Positions 31,781 to 43,664 of a DNA stretch of 64,000 nt are shown piece by piece. The stretch spans positions 496,001 through 560,000 of the forward strand of contig JAHLKI010000003.1 of assembly GCA_025602905.1 (NCBI GenBank). The letters run 5' to 3'. Each line of letters begins with the position of its first letter. Within the stretch, counting starts at the first letter, position 1. Both the position numbers and the translations under genes were made by a program. Source of the stretch: Phlyctochytrium arcticum (lineage: Eukaryota > Chytridiomycota > Chytridiomycetes > Chytridiales > Chytridiaceae). Under the pieces are notes generated by a model. The model was given only the letters and a program-made list of their open reading frames with translations, had not been told where the DNA came from and did no database searches.

Positions 31781-34700
31781 TCAAATGGTTCCTTGTGCCG
31801 GGGGGTCCTGTGCCGGGGTGCCTTGCAGCCGCTCAAACTGGGCCTGTAAATCCTTTTCTAGCTGGAGGAGCCTGTTGCGTTCGACCATGGCAGCGATCTT
31901 TGCGGCAAAAATGACATTTGCCTGTGTGATGGCGGCAACCTCAGCACTCTCAGCGGTGCTCGGCTGGGCAGGCAATGGGGTAGTGGCAGTCGAGGTTGCA
32001 GCGGCTGGCTTTCTCCCTCTACGGGCAGCGCGGGGCGGGGCTGCACCAACGGTACTCCCGCTGGCAATCGGTGGTGGACCATCGTCTCTGGCGTCAGTAG
32101 AAGTAGAGGACGTAGAGGCCTGCTTGGCAGCAGCGCGTGCGTCCTGGCGACGACGGTTAGCCAAAGCGTCTTTCTCGAGCTGAACCGCGCTTTTGGTCCT
32201 CTTGTACTCAACCCCTGTCTCAGCCCCTATCTGTACCTGCAGCCATCTTCTTCTGTCGTAGTCGTGCCTGGCACAAATGCAGTTCAGAAGGGATGTATTG
32301 ACCATATCCCTATTCTGGTCCGCATGCAACGATTCCATTCGGTTTGAAGAGTCACTAGACGCAGGTGAGGACAGCCAACAGCTTAAAAACGATGGCAGAT
32401 ATACAAACCTCGTGTTTCTCCAGACATCCCGCGGGATCTGTGAGCATGCCGCGTTCAGTGATCCAATGACGTGGGGCTGCTTGTAATATACCGTCCACGC
32501 TTCAAGGTCGCGGTTTACCAGCCGACCCGCCGACAAAATATGACCAAAAATGGCATCTAAACTTGCTGGGTCATCAAAGGACGTGATAGCCTTCATGAAA
32601 GTCCGGAGCGACGAACGCGCTTTCCCGGCTGCATTTGTTTCCACATTTCTAGTGTATAAATCAGTGGCAAATACAGAGGTTAGCAAATGTGTGCGACATA
32701 CCGAAAAAAGTGGACCTGACAAGACTTGAAAACGTGTAATAGGTGATCCTGCCACGTCATGCCCGTTGTGTTTGCCGTCATTTTAGCCAAAAAGAGACCA
32801 AGGCCTTTCGCCTGCCCTTGGTCCAAATCACCAATAATCACATCAATGACCTTGGTTTCATTTGTGTGAATGTGCCGAAATTTGAGGCCTCTGCCGGCTT
32901 CCGATTTGCAGACAGCATTAACAAGCTCAAAAATCTGGCAATATACTTGTGCGTCGGCGCCATCGGTATAGATTCTGATACCCGCAAGGACTAGATGATG
33001 CAGCGTCAGTAGGGGAGCTACGCCATACCACGAACAACAAACTCTTACCTGATCCCCGGTGGCTACCTCCACGCCCCTTAAAGGCTAGCTCCCATTCATT
33101 GAACTCTCCGACAATACCTTTGTACGTCATATCCATTTGTAATTGATTCATAACTAGCAAACCCTCGATTTGCCTCTGCAAACCACAAACGATGATGGTC
33201 TTGCCGGCAGCCGTAAACTCTAGCAAGGGCCATTATCAGATTCGGCTTGGCACAAAGTACTGCTGTTGCACGAGGTACTCACCCACTCTACGGAGGTAAA
33301 CACCGTCTTCCACATCGCGTATCTTTGATTGTTTGTACATTTCTGCCATAACCCCCATTACGGCCGTCCCCCGTGGATCTCTACGTCGGATTTCGGCAAT
33401 TGATCAGACGGCGGGTTACATCTAAATCGTTCAATGCGGGGTGGACGTGCGCCGCCAGCGTGTCTGTTCCTCGCCTAAAAACTGTTGAGTATGTTTGACC
33501 GTGAATTTTGGAAACAGTCCCGCCATACCCAAATAATGTTTGTAAGAACTTTCCACCAATCAAGTTCCGAGCTTTGAGCATATTAGAGTTGTCGCCAGCC
33601 AGGCTGTCTTCTATTTGCTTGCGAATGTTGGTTGGAAGTTTAGACGGGGGAGGGGGTGGATGATTGTGCACACCAGTACTGATCAAAATGAGGTAGGGGC
33701 AGCCATCCTCGTCGATTGGCGTGACCTCAATGAATTTAACAGGACAATGCTTCCTAACCATTTTCGCCTCAATAAAGTCGCCGTCGTCAAGCTTGTGAAG
33801 ATCCACTGTGGCAGGTAAGTTAGCGCCTGATAAGCCGATCGTTGCAAGGAATAAGCTTGGGACTTACGACATGTGCGTTGTTTCGACAAAACCGACATAA
33901 TCGTCTTGCAGGGTGCCACTGCTGTCGCGACCCTTTGCGCGGGCGGTTGATATTGGGTCGGTATCAGGCGTTCAAGATATTCCATATCTAACTCCGGCTT
34001 GATAAAGTGATAGTAATGGTTTTGATGCGGTGCCCATTGACTGCAACCCAAAAATTTTCGGGCGGTTATAAGGCCGGCCAACTGAGCGGGCATATCCTGA
34101 AGCAGGATATTTAGCAAACAGAACGGTCCGTGGAAAAAAAATTGTCATACCTGCGACATGGGTTTGATGATTAGTTTTCCAGTGCACGAGATTCCGTCGC
34201 CGACAACAAATGGACAACATTTTGATCTGCAAGCTGCAAAAAATCTAATGAAAAGCTCACAAAATTATTAACAAAATAGTGGATATTCAGGAATGGGTAC
34301 CTACTTCTTGGTGTCGTACTTCGCAGTTTCTTCGGAATGGGGTAGCAAATCCATTATTGCAAGTATGGGGGCCATAACGGGACTCTCGGGGTCCACGGCC
34401 ATGTGACTCATGTCTTTAATCTCGTCCGCAACGTATTCCACATTTTGATACCCTGGCAGGTTCGGGTTTCTTTCTTGGTCTAAACCCCCAGCTATTAGTA
34501 CACGCACATGTCACTAGGTGAGTCTTGAGATGTTATACCTGCACATTTAAAAGCACACAATGCGCGACTTGGCTCCCGCCTGGTGACCCCGTAGAATATT
34601 GGACATTGGCGAATGCCGCTTTTGGGGTGGTCCAAACTAATACGTCGTAAACAATGGCAACTCCGGTAGGGGACGTGGGTGGATACTCGATCGGTTCCGT

Positions 34701-35023
34701 TGAATACAACAATTGTTCTACAAAAGTTTTTGCGAAGATCTGGTGTTTGGTTTCTTCCGCAAAAACCACTTGTTCGTCTTCTTCGACTAATTCGTTCTCT
34801 CCAGGCGTGTCCGTTTGGCTTTGACTCGCGGCGTCCTCAAGCTCCTGGTTTGCGACGCTCTCAATCTCAGGCTCCTCCTGTTCATTCTCGTCATCGGTCT
34901 CGTCCTTGTTCAATTTCGTCACTTCAGGCAGTTGATCCTGGCGGCAGTAGATGATCAGATTTTTTTTATGACCTTGGATATCTTCTATTGACTTACCTCT
35001 TCGTCGTACTGGTCACCCGCCAT
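31781..35023 (-). CDS. MULE-like DDE transposase copy B, multi-exon
   Basis: Starts ATG at 35023 (MAGDQYDEE, then a GTAAGT donor). Exon 2 is acidic (KLNKDETDDENEQEEPEIES onwards). Later exons hold a cysteine-rich patch (CRSKCCPFVVGDGISC), a His-rich HQNHYYHF, and DLHKLDDGDFIEAKMVRKHC continuing to TGVHNHPPPPPSKLP, a DNA-binding/entry region typical of fungal MULE relatives. The core gives MDMTYKGIVGEFNEWELAF (first Asp), VIIGDLDQGQAKGLGLF (second Asp) and SSNRMESLHADQNRD (Glu). The tail is Ala/Thr-rich with RRGRKPAAA (AT-hook-like) and a coiled coil. At least eight exons with short GT-AG introns. No obvious stop within exons, so it may be functional. Copy A at 10860-11966 is a decayed relative. 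The exact superfamily is uncertain. Confidence 0.6.
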
Positions 35024-35203
35024 GTCTATGTGTGGGAAGATTCGGCTAAATTCGGAGGGTTTCAGGTTCCCGCCGTTTTCTGAGCGGGATCGTTGGGAAA
35101 GGGGGGCGGGCTCAGATCGCCACATATGTCCAAGCCACATGTGGCAAATTTTCTTCCATTGACTGGCTGGCTGGTAGTGAGTATGGTTGGTCACCAACCC
35201 TAC

Positions 35204-35287
35204 GTGAGTAGTGTGAGTAGTGGAGTAGTGGTGGCACCATGGCACGCTACTTGGCTACTTTATTACTACACTACTCACGCTACTCAC
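35204..35287. repeat. imperfect inverted repeat, 17-bp arms
   Basis: GTGAGTAGTGTGAGTAG (35204-35220) pairs with CTACTCACGCTACTCAC (35271-35287) with one mismatch. The arms are simple-sequence-like (GTAGT units). It lies just upstream of MULE-like copy B and could be part of that element's end. Confidence 0.6.
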
Positions 35288-35623
35288 TACTTACATAACC
35301 AACTACCATACTCATTTACTATATACTCCCCGCTTGCAAGTCACATGAAAGTGACGTGCCACTAAAGGGCGCTTCTATTTTACTATTATAATAATAACGA
35401 TCGTGGGAGTGACAAGGCCCAATTCAATGCAAACTTCCTGAAGCTTTGCTTGGGTAATAGTTGCCATCAATATTTGTGGGAATGTTCATGTCGCTGGTGA
35501 TTCTCATCGGGGACTCCCACTGCTTCATGCGTTTGATACTGTACTTATTGTGAGTTCCCCGAGCACTATTGGTGGAACCAAGGTCCAAAAACTTGGACAC
35601 ATCGGAAGAGGGCATGGAAGGTC

Positions 35624-37471
35624 GTGGCTCGAATGACCATGGCTCCTCCTGGGAACGACCGTTTTCACTTGCGTATGCTGTTGAGTAATGTAAGGGGGCC
35701 GACCTCTTATGAGGATCTTCGAACGCACAACGGCGTTTTGTATGAAACGTTCAAAGAGGCAGCGATTGCACGAGGGCTCCTTGAGGATGACACTGAGTAT
35801 GATACGTGTCTGGAGGAAGCAACTGTGTCCTCCATGCCATAACAGATCCGCAAGCTGTTCGCCACTATGGTGGCCTTCAGTGAACCAGCAGACGTTGCAA
35901 GGCTGTTTCATAAGCTTTATGGAGCAATGGCCGAGGATCAGAGGGACATGTCGGAAGGTCAACGGCAATTCCGCGTCATTGCAGACTTGGACCCGCTTTT
36001 GGAGCCGTTCAATATGCGCATGTTGACTTGGATTAACCTAGAAGAGTTCTACTCCGAAGGTTTCGATCCGAACGACGATGGGGCTCAAGAAGATTTAAAC
36101 CAAAACGACCACGACACCAATATCGCTCAGCTTATTGACACTTTGAATGTTTATCAGAGATCGGTATTCGAGATGGTGGCGGACACTGTCCGTCAAAGTG
36201 CAACCTCTCAGGAGCGAGTCTTCTTCTTGGATGGGCCCGGCGGGACCGGCAAGACATACGTCTACAATACGCTGTTGTGCGCGATGCGTTCAGAGGGCTT
36301 CCGGTGTTTGGCAATGGCCAGCAGTGGTATTGCTGCGTGTCTTCTTCATGATGGAAGAACGGCACATTCAACTCTCGCTATTCCGTTGGAGCTTAACGAG
36401 ACCAGTACATGTCACTTCGGCCCTCGATCTGCAATTGCCAACACCCTTCGGGAGGTTGACTTGATCATCTGGGACGAGGCTTCTCGATATGCGATTGAAG
36501 CGGTTGACCGTACTATTCGGGATGCACTTGATGTCAACAAGCCATTTGGTGGCAAAGTGATGCTCTTTGGAGGTGACTTCAGGCAAATTTTGCCAGTTGT
36601 TCTACAAGGTGGTTGGTCGGCAACAGTTGGGCGCTGTTTCAAAAAGTCACCCCTTTGGCGTCACGTTACAACGATGAATTTGACCATCAATATGCGTCTG
36701 CAGTCACGGCCAGACTTCCAGCAGTTTCTACTTGATGTTGGTGAGGGCAGAAACGGTGCGCGTGTGAACATTGAGGAATCCATGGTTGCTACAGGGAACA
36801 ACCTGGATGGTTTGATCGATGACATTTTTGCGGATGGCGCTGACTTTGAAGATCGTGTGATCCTCGCTGTCAAGAATGACAACGATCACATGATCAATCG
36901 TAGGGTGGTAGAACGTCTGCCTGGTGACTTCCGCGAGTGCTTGAGCGCTGACTACGTTGATCAAGAGGACGCTTCTACTTATCCTGTAGAGTTCCTCGAT
37001 ACTCTGCAGCTTTCGGGACTTCCTCCCCACAAGCTTGAGATCAAACCTGGCCAGTTTGTCATGCTCCTCAGGAACCTCAACCCTTTGCGTGGTTTGTCAA
37101 ACGGAACTCGCTTGCAACTACTTGAGGTGGTATCACAACGGCTTCTACGCTGCTAAATCATTGAAGGGCCCTTTACTGGCAATGTGGTTCTTATCCCGCG
37201 AATCACACATCGGTGCAGTGATTCACGGATGCCGTTTACTTTGTATTGGCGACAGTTCCCGGTCACTGGCACATTTGCCATGACCATCAACGAGTCCCAG
37301 GGACAGTCTTTCAACCATGTTGGCGTATATTTGGGCACTCAGGTCTTCACCCATGGTCAGCTGTATGTGGCTCTTTCGCGAGGTTGTCACCCAGACCAAA
37401 TTAAAGTTGTGACTGGATCGGAAACTGCGGGCAATGGAGTTCAGAATGTGGTCTTTTCCGAAATCATCTGA
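35624..37471 (+). pseudogene. Helitron-type Pif1 helicase, two in-frame stops
   Basis: One frame runs from about 35624 to 37471 and is broken only by TAA at 35840-35842 and TAA at 37154-37156. It begins HLRMLLSNVRGPTSYEDLRT and ETFKEAAIARGLLEDDTEYD, the region preceding the helicase in plant/oomycete/fungal-type Helitrons. It continues with FFLDGPGGTGKTYVYNTLL (Walker A, 36220), LIIWDEAS (Walker B), LFGGDFRQILPVV (motif III), then PVTGTFAMTINESQGQSF (motif V) and HGQLYVALSRG (motif VI). The Rep part is missing. This helicase has a pre-helicase segment that the Helitron at 27-31 kb lacks, so it comes from another Helitron lineage. Role: unwinding during rolling-circle transposition. Confidence 0.85.
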
Positions 37472-37794
37472 ATTCTTCCTTAGATGTTGGCGATTCTTAC
37501 TTGAAGTTACCATGTTGGCAATTCTCAGCACATGACGCTGTATAGTTCCAAAAGCTTATATCCTGCATGTTTGGGGTTCATGCCTTCAACGTCCGCCTGT
37601 TACTATACAACACAATGTGTGGTTATGGCTAAGATGATAATAACTTCCACCTTAAAGTTGAGGGAAATGCAATGACCATATCAAAGAGATCTACTCGCAA
37701 AACACCATAAAGGATGAAAATTGTGATGCATATACAGTATGTGGAACATGTATTATGCGCGTTCGCCATGCGCGCTGCAAAGCGAGGCGCGCCA
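37472..37794. other. spacer, nothing recognised
   Basis: AT-rich DNA after the helicase. A Helitron 3' hairpin with CTRR could be here, but I could not identify one. Confidence 0.3.
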
Positions 37795-37853
37795 ACCGCT
37801 AGTTTTTTCTAATATTCTTGACTTGGGGGTGAGGTCAAGGAAATTTTCTTGTA

Positions 37854-39622
37854 CTAACGGGTCACGGTCCAAAGTGTCTTTGTTGGTGAGGTCGCCACCC
37901 ACCACGATCGAAAGGAGCAGGCCTGCGTCTTGGAGCGACCCCCGCATTGAATCAGGCATCCTTTAAGATTGAAGTGCTCCATTTGCTTTGAGGGTCCTTC
38001 AAAATTGCCTTCCCGCAGGACTGCTTTCAGTCCACGGGATTTCTCGCACAAACTCATAGCAATAATAGGACGCGTGATGTACTCTTCTTCATCGTAATCC
38101 CAAGCAATGAGCTCGCCGTGAGACTCCGCCACTTTGCGCATATGGGCCCATCCATTGTCGTATGATGCAGCAATGGAAGTATTGCTGGGTTCCTTTGCTC
38201 GCTCAATAACATGGGCTAATGACTTCTTGGTGGAAAGGTTTTCCTCAGTCAAAGCCAGAGCATCTTTATCGCCCATGTTTTCGAAAATTTTACTGCGGGT
38301 TAGTCGCGCAGTAATTCCGACAACATCCAGAAAATCTGTTAGCTGATTGCAACCAAGGCCGGCGTGCATCATTGCGGCTGGGACCAGTTTGTTGAATGTG
38401 CAGCTGATTGCGCCTTGATTAGATTGTTGCTCAATGGTTCTGGCATCCTCAAAATTTCGAAATATTTTTGGTTGTCGGCAGGAACATTTGAGGGAAGCCT
38501 TGACCCCGAAGCCTCGCGTTTTGACGATACCCGTGTTTCGATCAAACACCCCAGAACAATCTTTGCATTTTGTTGCGAGAATATTGTTCAAAAACGTCTC
38601 GAACTCAATCAAAATAATGCTGCCGACTCGGTCACTATCAGTATTGGGCACGGATTGCGCAGCAAGGGACTCTTCACCATCGGTAGCTGCATTCTCTCTT
38701 TTACGGTGGTTCAGTCTTCTCTGCGCCAAACGCAGTTGATCTTGTTTTTCTTTCAATGCATCCTGCATTTTTGACGCATTGCGAACCGCAATCTTGTTGT
38801 TTTTTTGTGGCTTCGTCAAGCAAACGGACAGTTTCATGGTATAGCTTCAGCTTTTGACCGTGGCTCGACTTTAAAGCCTGCAGCTCATTACGCAAACGAT
38901 CACTCTCAGGAAGTGCTTGGGTTCTGCAATCCTCCAATTCAATCTAACGTAAACAGAGAGTCTCTTGCACAGGTGGCATGGCTGCTTGCAGAATTTGTTG
39001 CAGTTGGAGGGAATCTCTCCAAGCAAACTCTCTGGGTCATATCCCACGGCCTGTGCCAATGGAATGTCTTTGATCAGACGAGTGAAGGCAGTAGTCTTAG
39101 TCTTGCTGGCATTTGGTAAAACTGTCTGGCAAATTGCAATGAAGGAATCGCAGAGCACTGCAAACAGACCTCGGAAGCTGGAAGATTCTGCAGCATACTC
39201 CGAGGCAGGAAATCTTACAGTACGATGCTTATGAGTGCCAGAGACGGAAAAGAGGAAGAGTTTAAGTTGCTTGTCTGGCTTATCAGCAGAATGAACTGGT
39301 AACAATGTGGGTGCATCAGATGAGCCAACACTATCTTCGTTTTCCAATGGATTGTTGTCGTCATGCGTAAGGAAATCACTGAACTGGTAGGACGGATTAT
39401 ACCAATCATCTTGTCTTGGCTCGGTTCGGGGCTAACTTGCAATTTTCTCTTTTTATGAAACAGGTTGTTTGCCACTGCTTTGGCAAGGCTGTCTTTTCGA
39501 GCTTTTTTGAGCGATCTACTGCCTTTCTTTGCACCAATCTCCTTCACATGCCCTTGATCTTTTCGAATGTATTTTCTGTCCACTGTCTGACCTCCAGATA
39601 GAGTCTGTCGTACTTCGTCCAT
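37854..39622 (-). pseudogene. Mutator-like transposase, copy A
   Basis: Read from 39622 downwards: a basic start (RKYIRKDQGHVKEIGAKKGS), a coiled-coil region (LRNELQALKSSHGQKLKLYH, then QDQLRLAQRRLNHRKREN), a cysteine cluster (CKDCSGVFDRNTG, later LKCSCRQPK), and NKLVPAAMMHAGLGCNQLTD. The core holds AASYDNGWAHMRK (first Asp), NFEGPSKQMEHFNL and, after a frame change, VVGGDLTNKDTLDRDPLV (second Asp). This order fits the PF20700-type Mutator-like transposase family seen in eukaryotic elements. The frame is broken several times (near 39350, 38940, 38840 and 37970), some of these perhaps introns because copy B breaks in similar places. The C-terminal part, with the Glu, is absent. Confidence 0.6.
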
Positions 39623-40520
39623 GGCGGAAAATGATAGATGGTCCGATTCTCGAGTAAGTTTGTTTTATGTAATGTACAGTGATGAAGCACAAGTTCTAGG
39701 TCAAGTTGAAAGAAAACATGGCTATGCTATCTACTGTACATAACTATATACAGCTGGACAAAAGAAAAAAGTGTGTACCAAGGAATAGTTGGCAACGCCT
39801 GGCGTTGAACTTGGGCGTGGGAACGCGCACGCGTCGCGCGAGTTGCGACGTGTCTTGAACAAGTCGATCCAGTTCGCTAGGAAAAATGAATGTTTCGGCT
39901 ATTCACCGGAGGTACAGACTAACTGAACGGAATCTGGTTTACCCGACACTCTATGACTGAAGGGCCATTGGATCCCGTTGATCCATTGATCTTCTTGCCA
40001 TCCTAAATCGCACATTATTTTCCCACCCATCCTCTCCTTGTTATTTATACTTGGATCGATACATAGTTCTGACAGGGGAGACAGAGCCTCGCTATCCGCT
40101 AATACATAAAACCTTTGTTCTACGTGCGGTACCAGTGAGTACCTCAGACAAAAATACAATTGGGATGGACGTGAGTTGGCGACTGCAGGATTGGACCGGA
40201 TTGCATTAGGCTTGCCAGCCACACTTAGTGTACGACTACTAAACGCAAGCCAATTCAAATGTGAAGTCCGCGTTTGGAGCCAAACAAGGCCTGAAAAACA
40301 GAGAAATAATGTGACTGATATTTCTCTCTTGAGCTCCTAAACGAAACTTTCAAGTCCATGGGGCTCAAGATAAAGGCGAGAGCTGCAAGAAAATACTTTC
40401 AGAGTCCAATTTGCATAAAAATTGACTGAGTTGCATGAAATTCAAGATTTAATTAAAGGTCTCCGACAGCTGGTGTCCGGTGGTGTAACCCAAAACGCGA
40501 CCAAAACATAGACTAGTAAA

Positions 40521-40548
40521 GTGGCCATCTTGGGACTCCACCCTTAAA
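40521..40548. repeat. terminal motif of transposase-RecQ element (copy A)
   Basis: Ends with CTTGGGACTCCACCCTTAAA, matching 61611-61637 directly and 43638-43664 as reverse complement over about 27 bp with few mismatches. It marks the transposase-side end of the element. The base order beyond it differs in each copy, as expected at an insertion boundary. Confidence 0.75.
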
Positions 40549-40684
40549 GATCTGCGTTTGCTGGTCTCCGCGGCCGCCGCTGCATGCAAACTTGAGTGAA
40601 TGAATGTGTACAATTGAATGTATCAGAAAGGACATCAGGAAGGAAGGCAACATTGCCGTCTGCTTGCACCCAGATGCAAAAGCT

Positions 40685-40690
40685 TATATA
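40685..40690 (+). promoter_or_regulatory. TATA box of Crypton gene
   Basis: TATATA in GCTTATATACTG lies about 70 bp before the ATG at 40757, with a CT-rich leader between. Confidence 0.5.
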
Positions 40691-40756
40691 CTGTAAAGGG
40701 AGGGTACAATCACCAAACCCTCCTCTTCTTCTTCTTCATATCCGCCAACTTGAATC

Positions 40757-43073
40757 ATGGCTTCCACCGCAACTACTACTGACGCTACTGCTGATGCCAC
40801 TAATGCCGAAGCTTCGACCACTTCTGGGCCGCCTACTCTCGACCAGACCCCTCCCAATGCAGCCGCCCAACCAAGGACTAAACGGGGCAGGAAAGGCAAC
40901 AACTCAACCTGACCCGAGAGCAAGCGCAAGAACAAGGTGCCAGAACCGTTGACAACTTCCGGCTGTCCAAGGCCACGGGGATCATTTGCGACAACCGCAT
41001 CAAAGCCTTCAAGGAATATATTGCCGAAAGCTGGCCAGGTTTGTTTCGTGTTTGGAAACCGGAGGCCTTGACCAAAACACACCGAGAGATTGCCGAGCCT
41101 ACTTGGAGAATGATATGGAGAACAAGAACCTATCGTACTCAACCGCGGAACAAATTAGATCGGCTCTAAAAGACTACTTCACGTAAGTTACATGTCGCTC
41201 ACTCCTTTGTATGCTGGAACATGAACTGACCATTCCTGTCTTTCTGAGCAACAGCCAGAAGCATGATTGCTACGAGAGCAACTATGAATTCGTCGATGGC
41301 GAATGGCGAGGCACCATCAACCACAAAGACTTCAAAACATATTTCGACTCTATCAAGCGCCGGGGAAAGAGAACTTGTAAGTTATCCAAATCATGTTTGT
41401 ATGCAAGTCAGCCATGGCCTCACCTCCTCTATTTTTCTTTAGCCGAGCCGGAGCGCTCTGCCCCCATGCTCCTTCCCCAGCTAGAGCATCTGGTCCCATG
41501 GCTCAAGTCCACATTCCTCTTCAAAGACTGGGAACAAAAAATGCTACTGGCCTATTTCACGTCGGCCTGGTATCTCTGGACCTGTTCGGAAGAGCTATGC
41601 AAACTGCAAATGAAGTACGTCCGCCCCAACATCGAGGACAACGGCCTAGAATACCATGAGATCGAGTTGGTTTGGCGCAAAACCAATCAGGAAGACCCTT
41701 TGGCAGGACGAACTTACCAAATGTACCCTGCAACGGCAGAAGAGAAGGATGTCGACTCGTTTGGTTACCTAAGCGACCGGATTGCGTATCTGGACCAATC
41801 TCGGGTGGGCGGACTCCAGCAAGACAACTACCTTTTTCTAACAGTAGCCCGCAACAAAAAAGGTCCTAGCCCGTTCCGGAGGGGGACCCCATTGACAACA
41901 AAATTCCTGAGCACCTACCTCAAGAAGTGCATTGACGGCAGCAATCTATTGGGCACGGTTGCGATGGGAAGCAAGTTCACAACTCATTGCTTCCGGCAAG
42001 GAGGGGCTCAACACAGGTAACGATCGTTTGTTTATCTAGTTTTTTATTTCAAAGTTCTAATGCATATATTATTTGCAGGTTCACGTATGCGAAAATTCGG
42101 TGGTCATTGAGGGCGGTGCGATGGTGGGGTGGGTGGGGGAATGGTGAGCATATCGATACTGTTGTGAGGTATTTATTGGACGAGGTTGGTAAAAATGAGA
42201 GTTATTTGGGAGACATGATGCGGCCAGGGAGAGCACAGGAAAGCTCTCGAGGCGACTACTTTAGTGCCGAGGATGCTGAGGGAGACAGCGCGGTTGCATA
42301 TGAGCTGAAGATGATAACGAGGCAACTACAACGGGCCCGCCAAGATGTGGAAGATTTGGACAAAAAATTCTGGGTTAGTTAGTGTGCCTTGCAAGCGTGA
42401 TGAACCTTTCCCCTATGCCCTGGAAAACTTTCGACTGACTTTCTTTTTCCTCTTTCTTTCTTTCGAATTAAAGCAAATCTCCCTGATGCCGCAATGGTTC
42501 CAGGAACTACAGGAAATTAAGAGACACCTCCTGAGCCAACCCCAACACCCATCTACCCAACCCCCCAACGGACCTCCTTTCATACCGGCCACCTCTTCCT
42601 CCAACATCCCCACAACTCCAATCCCTCGCCGTGCCAGCGTTGATACGAGCCGCTCAATCCCGTCACTCCGGGGAGGCCGCAAGCGCCGAGGGAGAGACAC
42701 CACCGCCACCATTCCCCAAGCCAGCAACACCCAGCAAGAGATCATCCCAACGATCACCTATTGGTTTGAATCAATCAAGCAGTGGAATTCCGCCGGCCCG
42801 AACCTCCCCATCCCTCTCAAGTTCTGGACTCAGAAGGAACGGTCCAGGAATGCCAACACCTACTCAAACCGAAAGGAGATCGTCATTGAGGTCGAATTCT
42901 GCGGGGGTATTGCCCGATTCAACGAGATTTACGGCGCGGGACTGCTGACCGCCGACCTCAACCCAATTCCTGGAACGACTTACCTCGGCTTCAAAAAGCT
43001 TCTGGCCAAGATTTGGCAGCGCAGAATCCAAGAGGACCGGAAGGGACCCAAAACGGAAAAGCTGCTGACTTAA
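40757..43073 (+). pseudogene. Crypton tyrosine recombinase with GCR1_C-like domain
   Basis: Starts ATG at 40757 with an Ala/Thr-rich leader. A core-binding helical region follows (SKATGIICDNRIKAFKEYIA; TAEQIRSALKDYF), then HDCYESNYEFVDGEWRGTIN and HKDFKTYFDSIKRRGKRT, with introns near 41183-41255 and 41377-41442. The catalytic region has the Arg-I block WTCSEELCKLQ, where the usual Arg is Cys (CGT to TGT would explain it). Next come the H-x-x-R box HCFRQGGA and, after an intron near 42017-42079, WWGGW and the Tyr in TVVRYLLDE. The last part (42730-43073) is a GCR1_C-like DNA-binding domain (YWFESIKQWNSAGPNLPIPL onwards). This is the fungal Crypton plan. A stop after NNST near 40910 requires a frame change. 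The missing Arg-I suggests inactivity. Cryptons move by recombinase-mediated circle integration. Confidence 0.75.
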
Positions 43074-43637
43074 TTGCAACTGGACCGAGATGCCGCTATT
43101 CCCGACTCACCCCCCTCATAGTAGTGCGATTTTTCTTCTCTCATTTCCTTTATACGGCGTATTTGCATTCATAGAGTAGTTCTAGTTGAATTTCACATAG
43201 TATTTTTTACTTCATCATCTGTGTTTTCTACATTGATTTTATTTCTTCAATCATCAATACTTCGATTCTATTGAAATCCATTGTTCTCTGTTGTTCTCCA
43301 CTAGTTTCATTTTTTTTCTTTCTTCGAGTATGTGCAATAGCACTCGTCAAGATTTTATCATATTCGAATTTTTTGAGCCTAGGCTTCCAAATATTTATCG
43401 TACTCAGACGTTCCCTTGTCTGTCGGTCGTTTGTGTCCATCAGTTCAGTTCTTCTGTTGGTCAGTCCGCACCTCCTCCGCAACCCCAGGTTTTAATTATC
43501 AGTTGAACCATTTCTTGTTCAACCAAACCGCGCGCTTGAACGAGCCTTTTTATGAGCAACATATTCACCCGGTTCAAAACATCCATGCAGCAGATGACGG
43601 AGGCATTGGCTGACATGGAGCAAGCAGTGACCCCCAA
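43074..43637. other. AT-rich spacer 3' of the Crypton
   Basis: T-rich sequence with no coding signal. Probably the 3' flank of the Crypton. Confidence 0.35.
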
Positions 43638-43664
43638 CTTAAGGGTGGAGTCCCAAAATGACCA
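43638..43664. repeat. terminal motif of transposase-RecQ element (copy B)
   Basis: Begins CTTAAGGGTGGAGTCCCAAA and is the RecQ-side end of copy B. The following 220 bp (to about 43885) also match the reverse complement of 61385-61611 in copy C with high similarity. Confidence 0.8.

Larger units (their letters stand above)
37795..40549 (-). mobile_element. transposase-RecQ element, copy A (5' half)
   Basis: Homologous to 55430-57765 in order and sequence, and extends about 340 bp further outward to an end motif at 40521-40548. That motif is the inverted partner of the motifs at 43638-43664 and 61611-61637. It contains the transposase N-terminal half and upstream region, and is cut off at about 37795 before the transposase C-terminus and RecQ part. 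Confidence 0.72.

Noticed and set aside
27108..37471. One Helitron split by the MULE-like insertion
   Set aside because: The helicase at 35.6 kb contains an upstream domain that the 27-31 kb element lacks, and the Walker A would be present twice.
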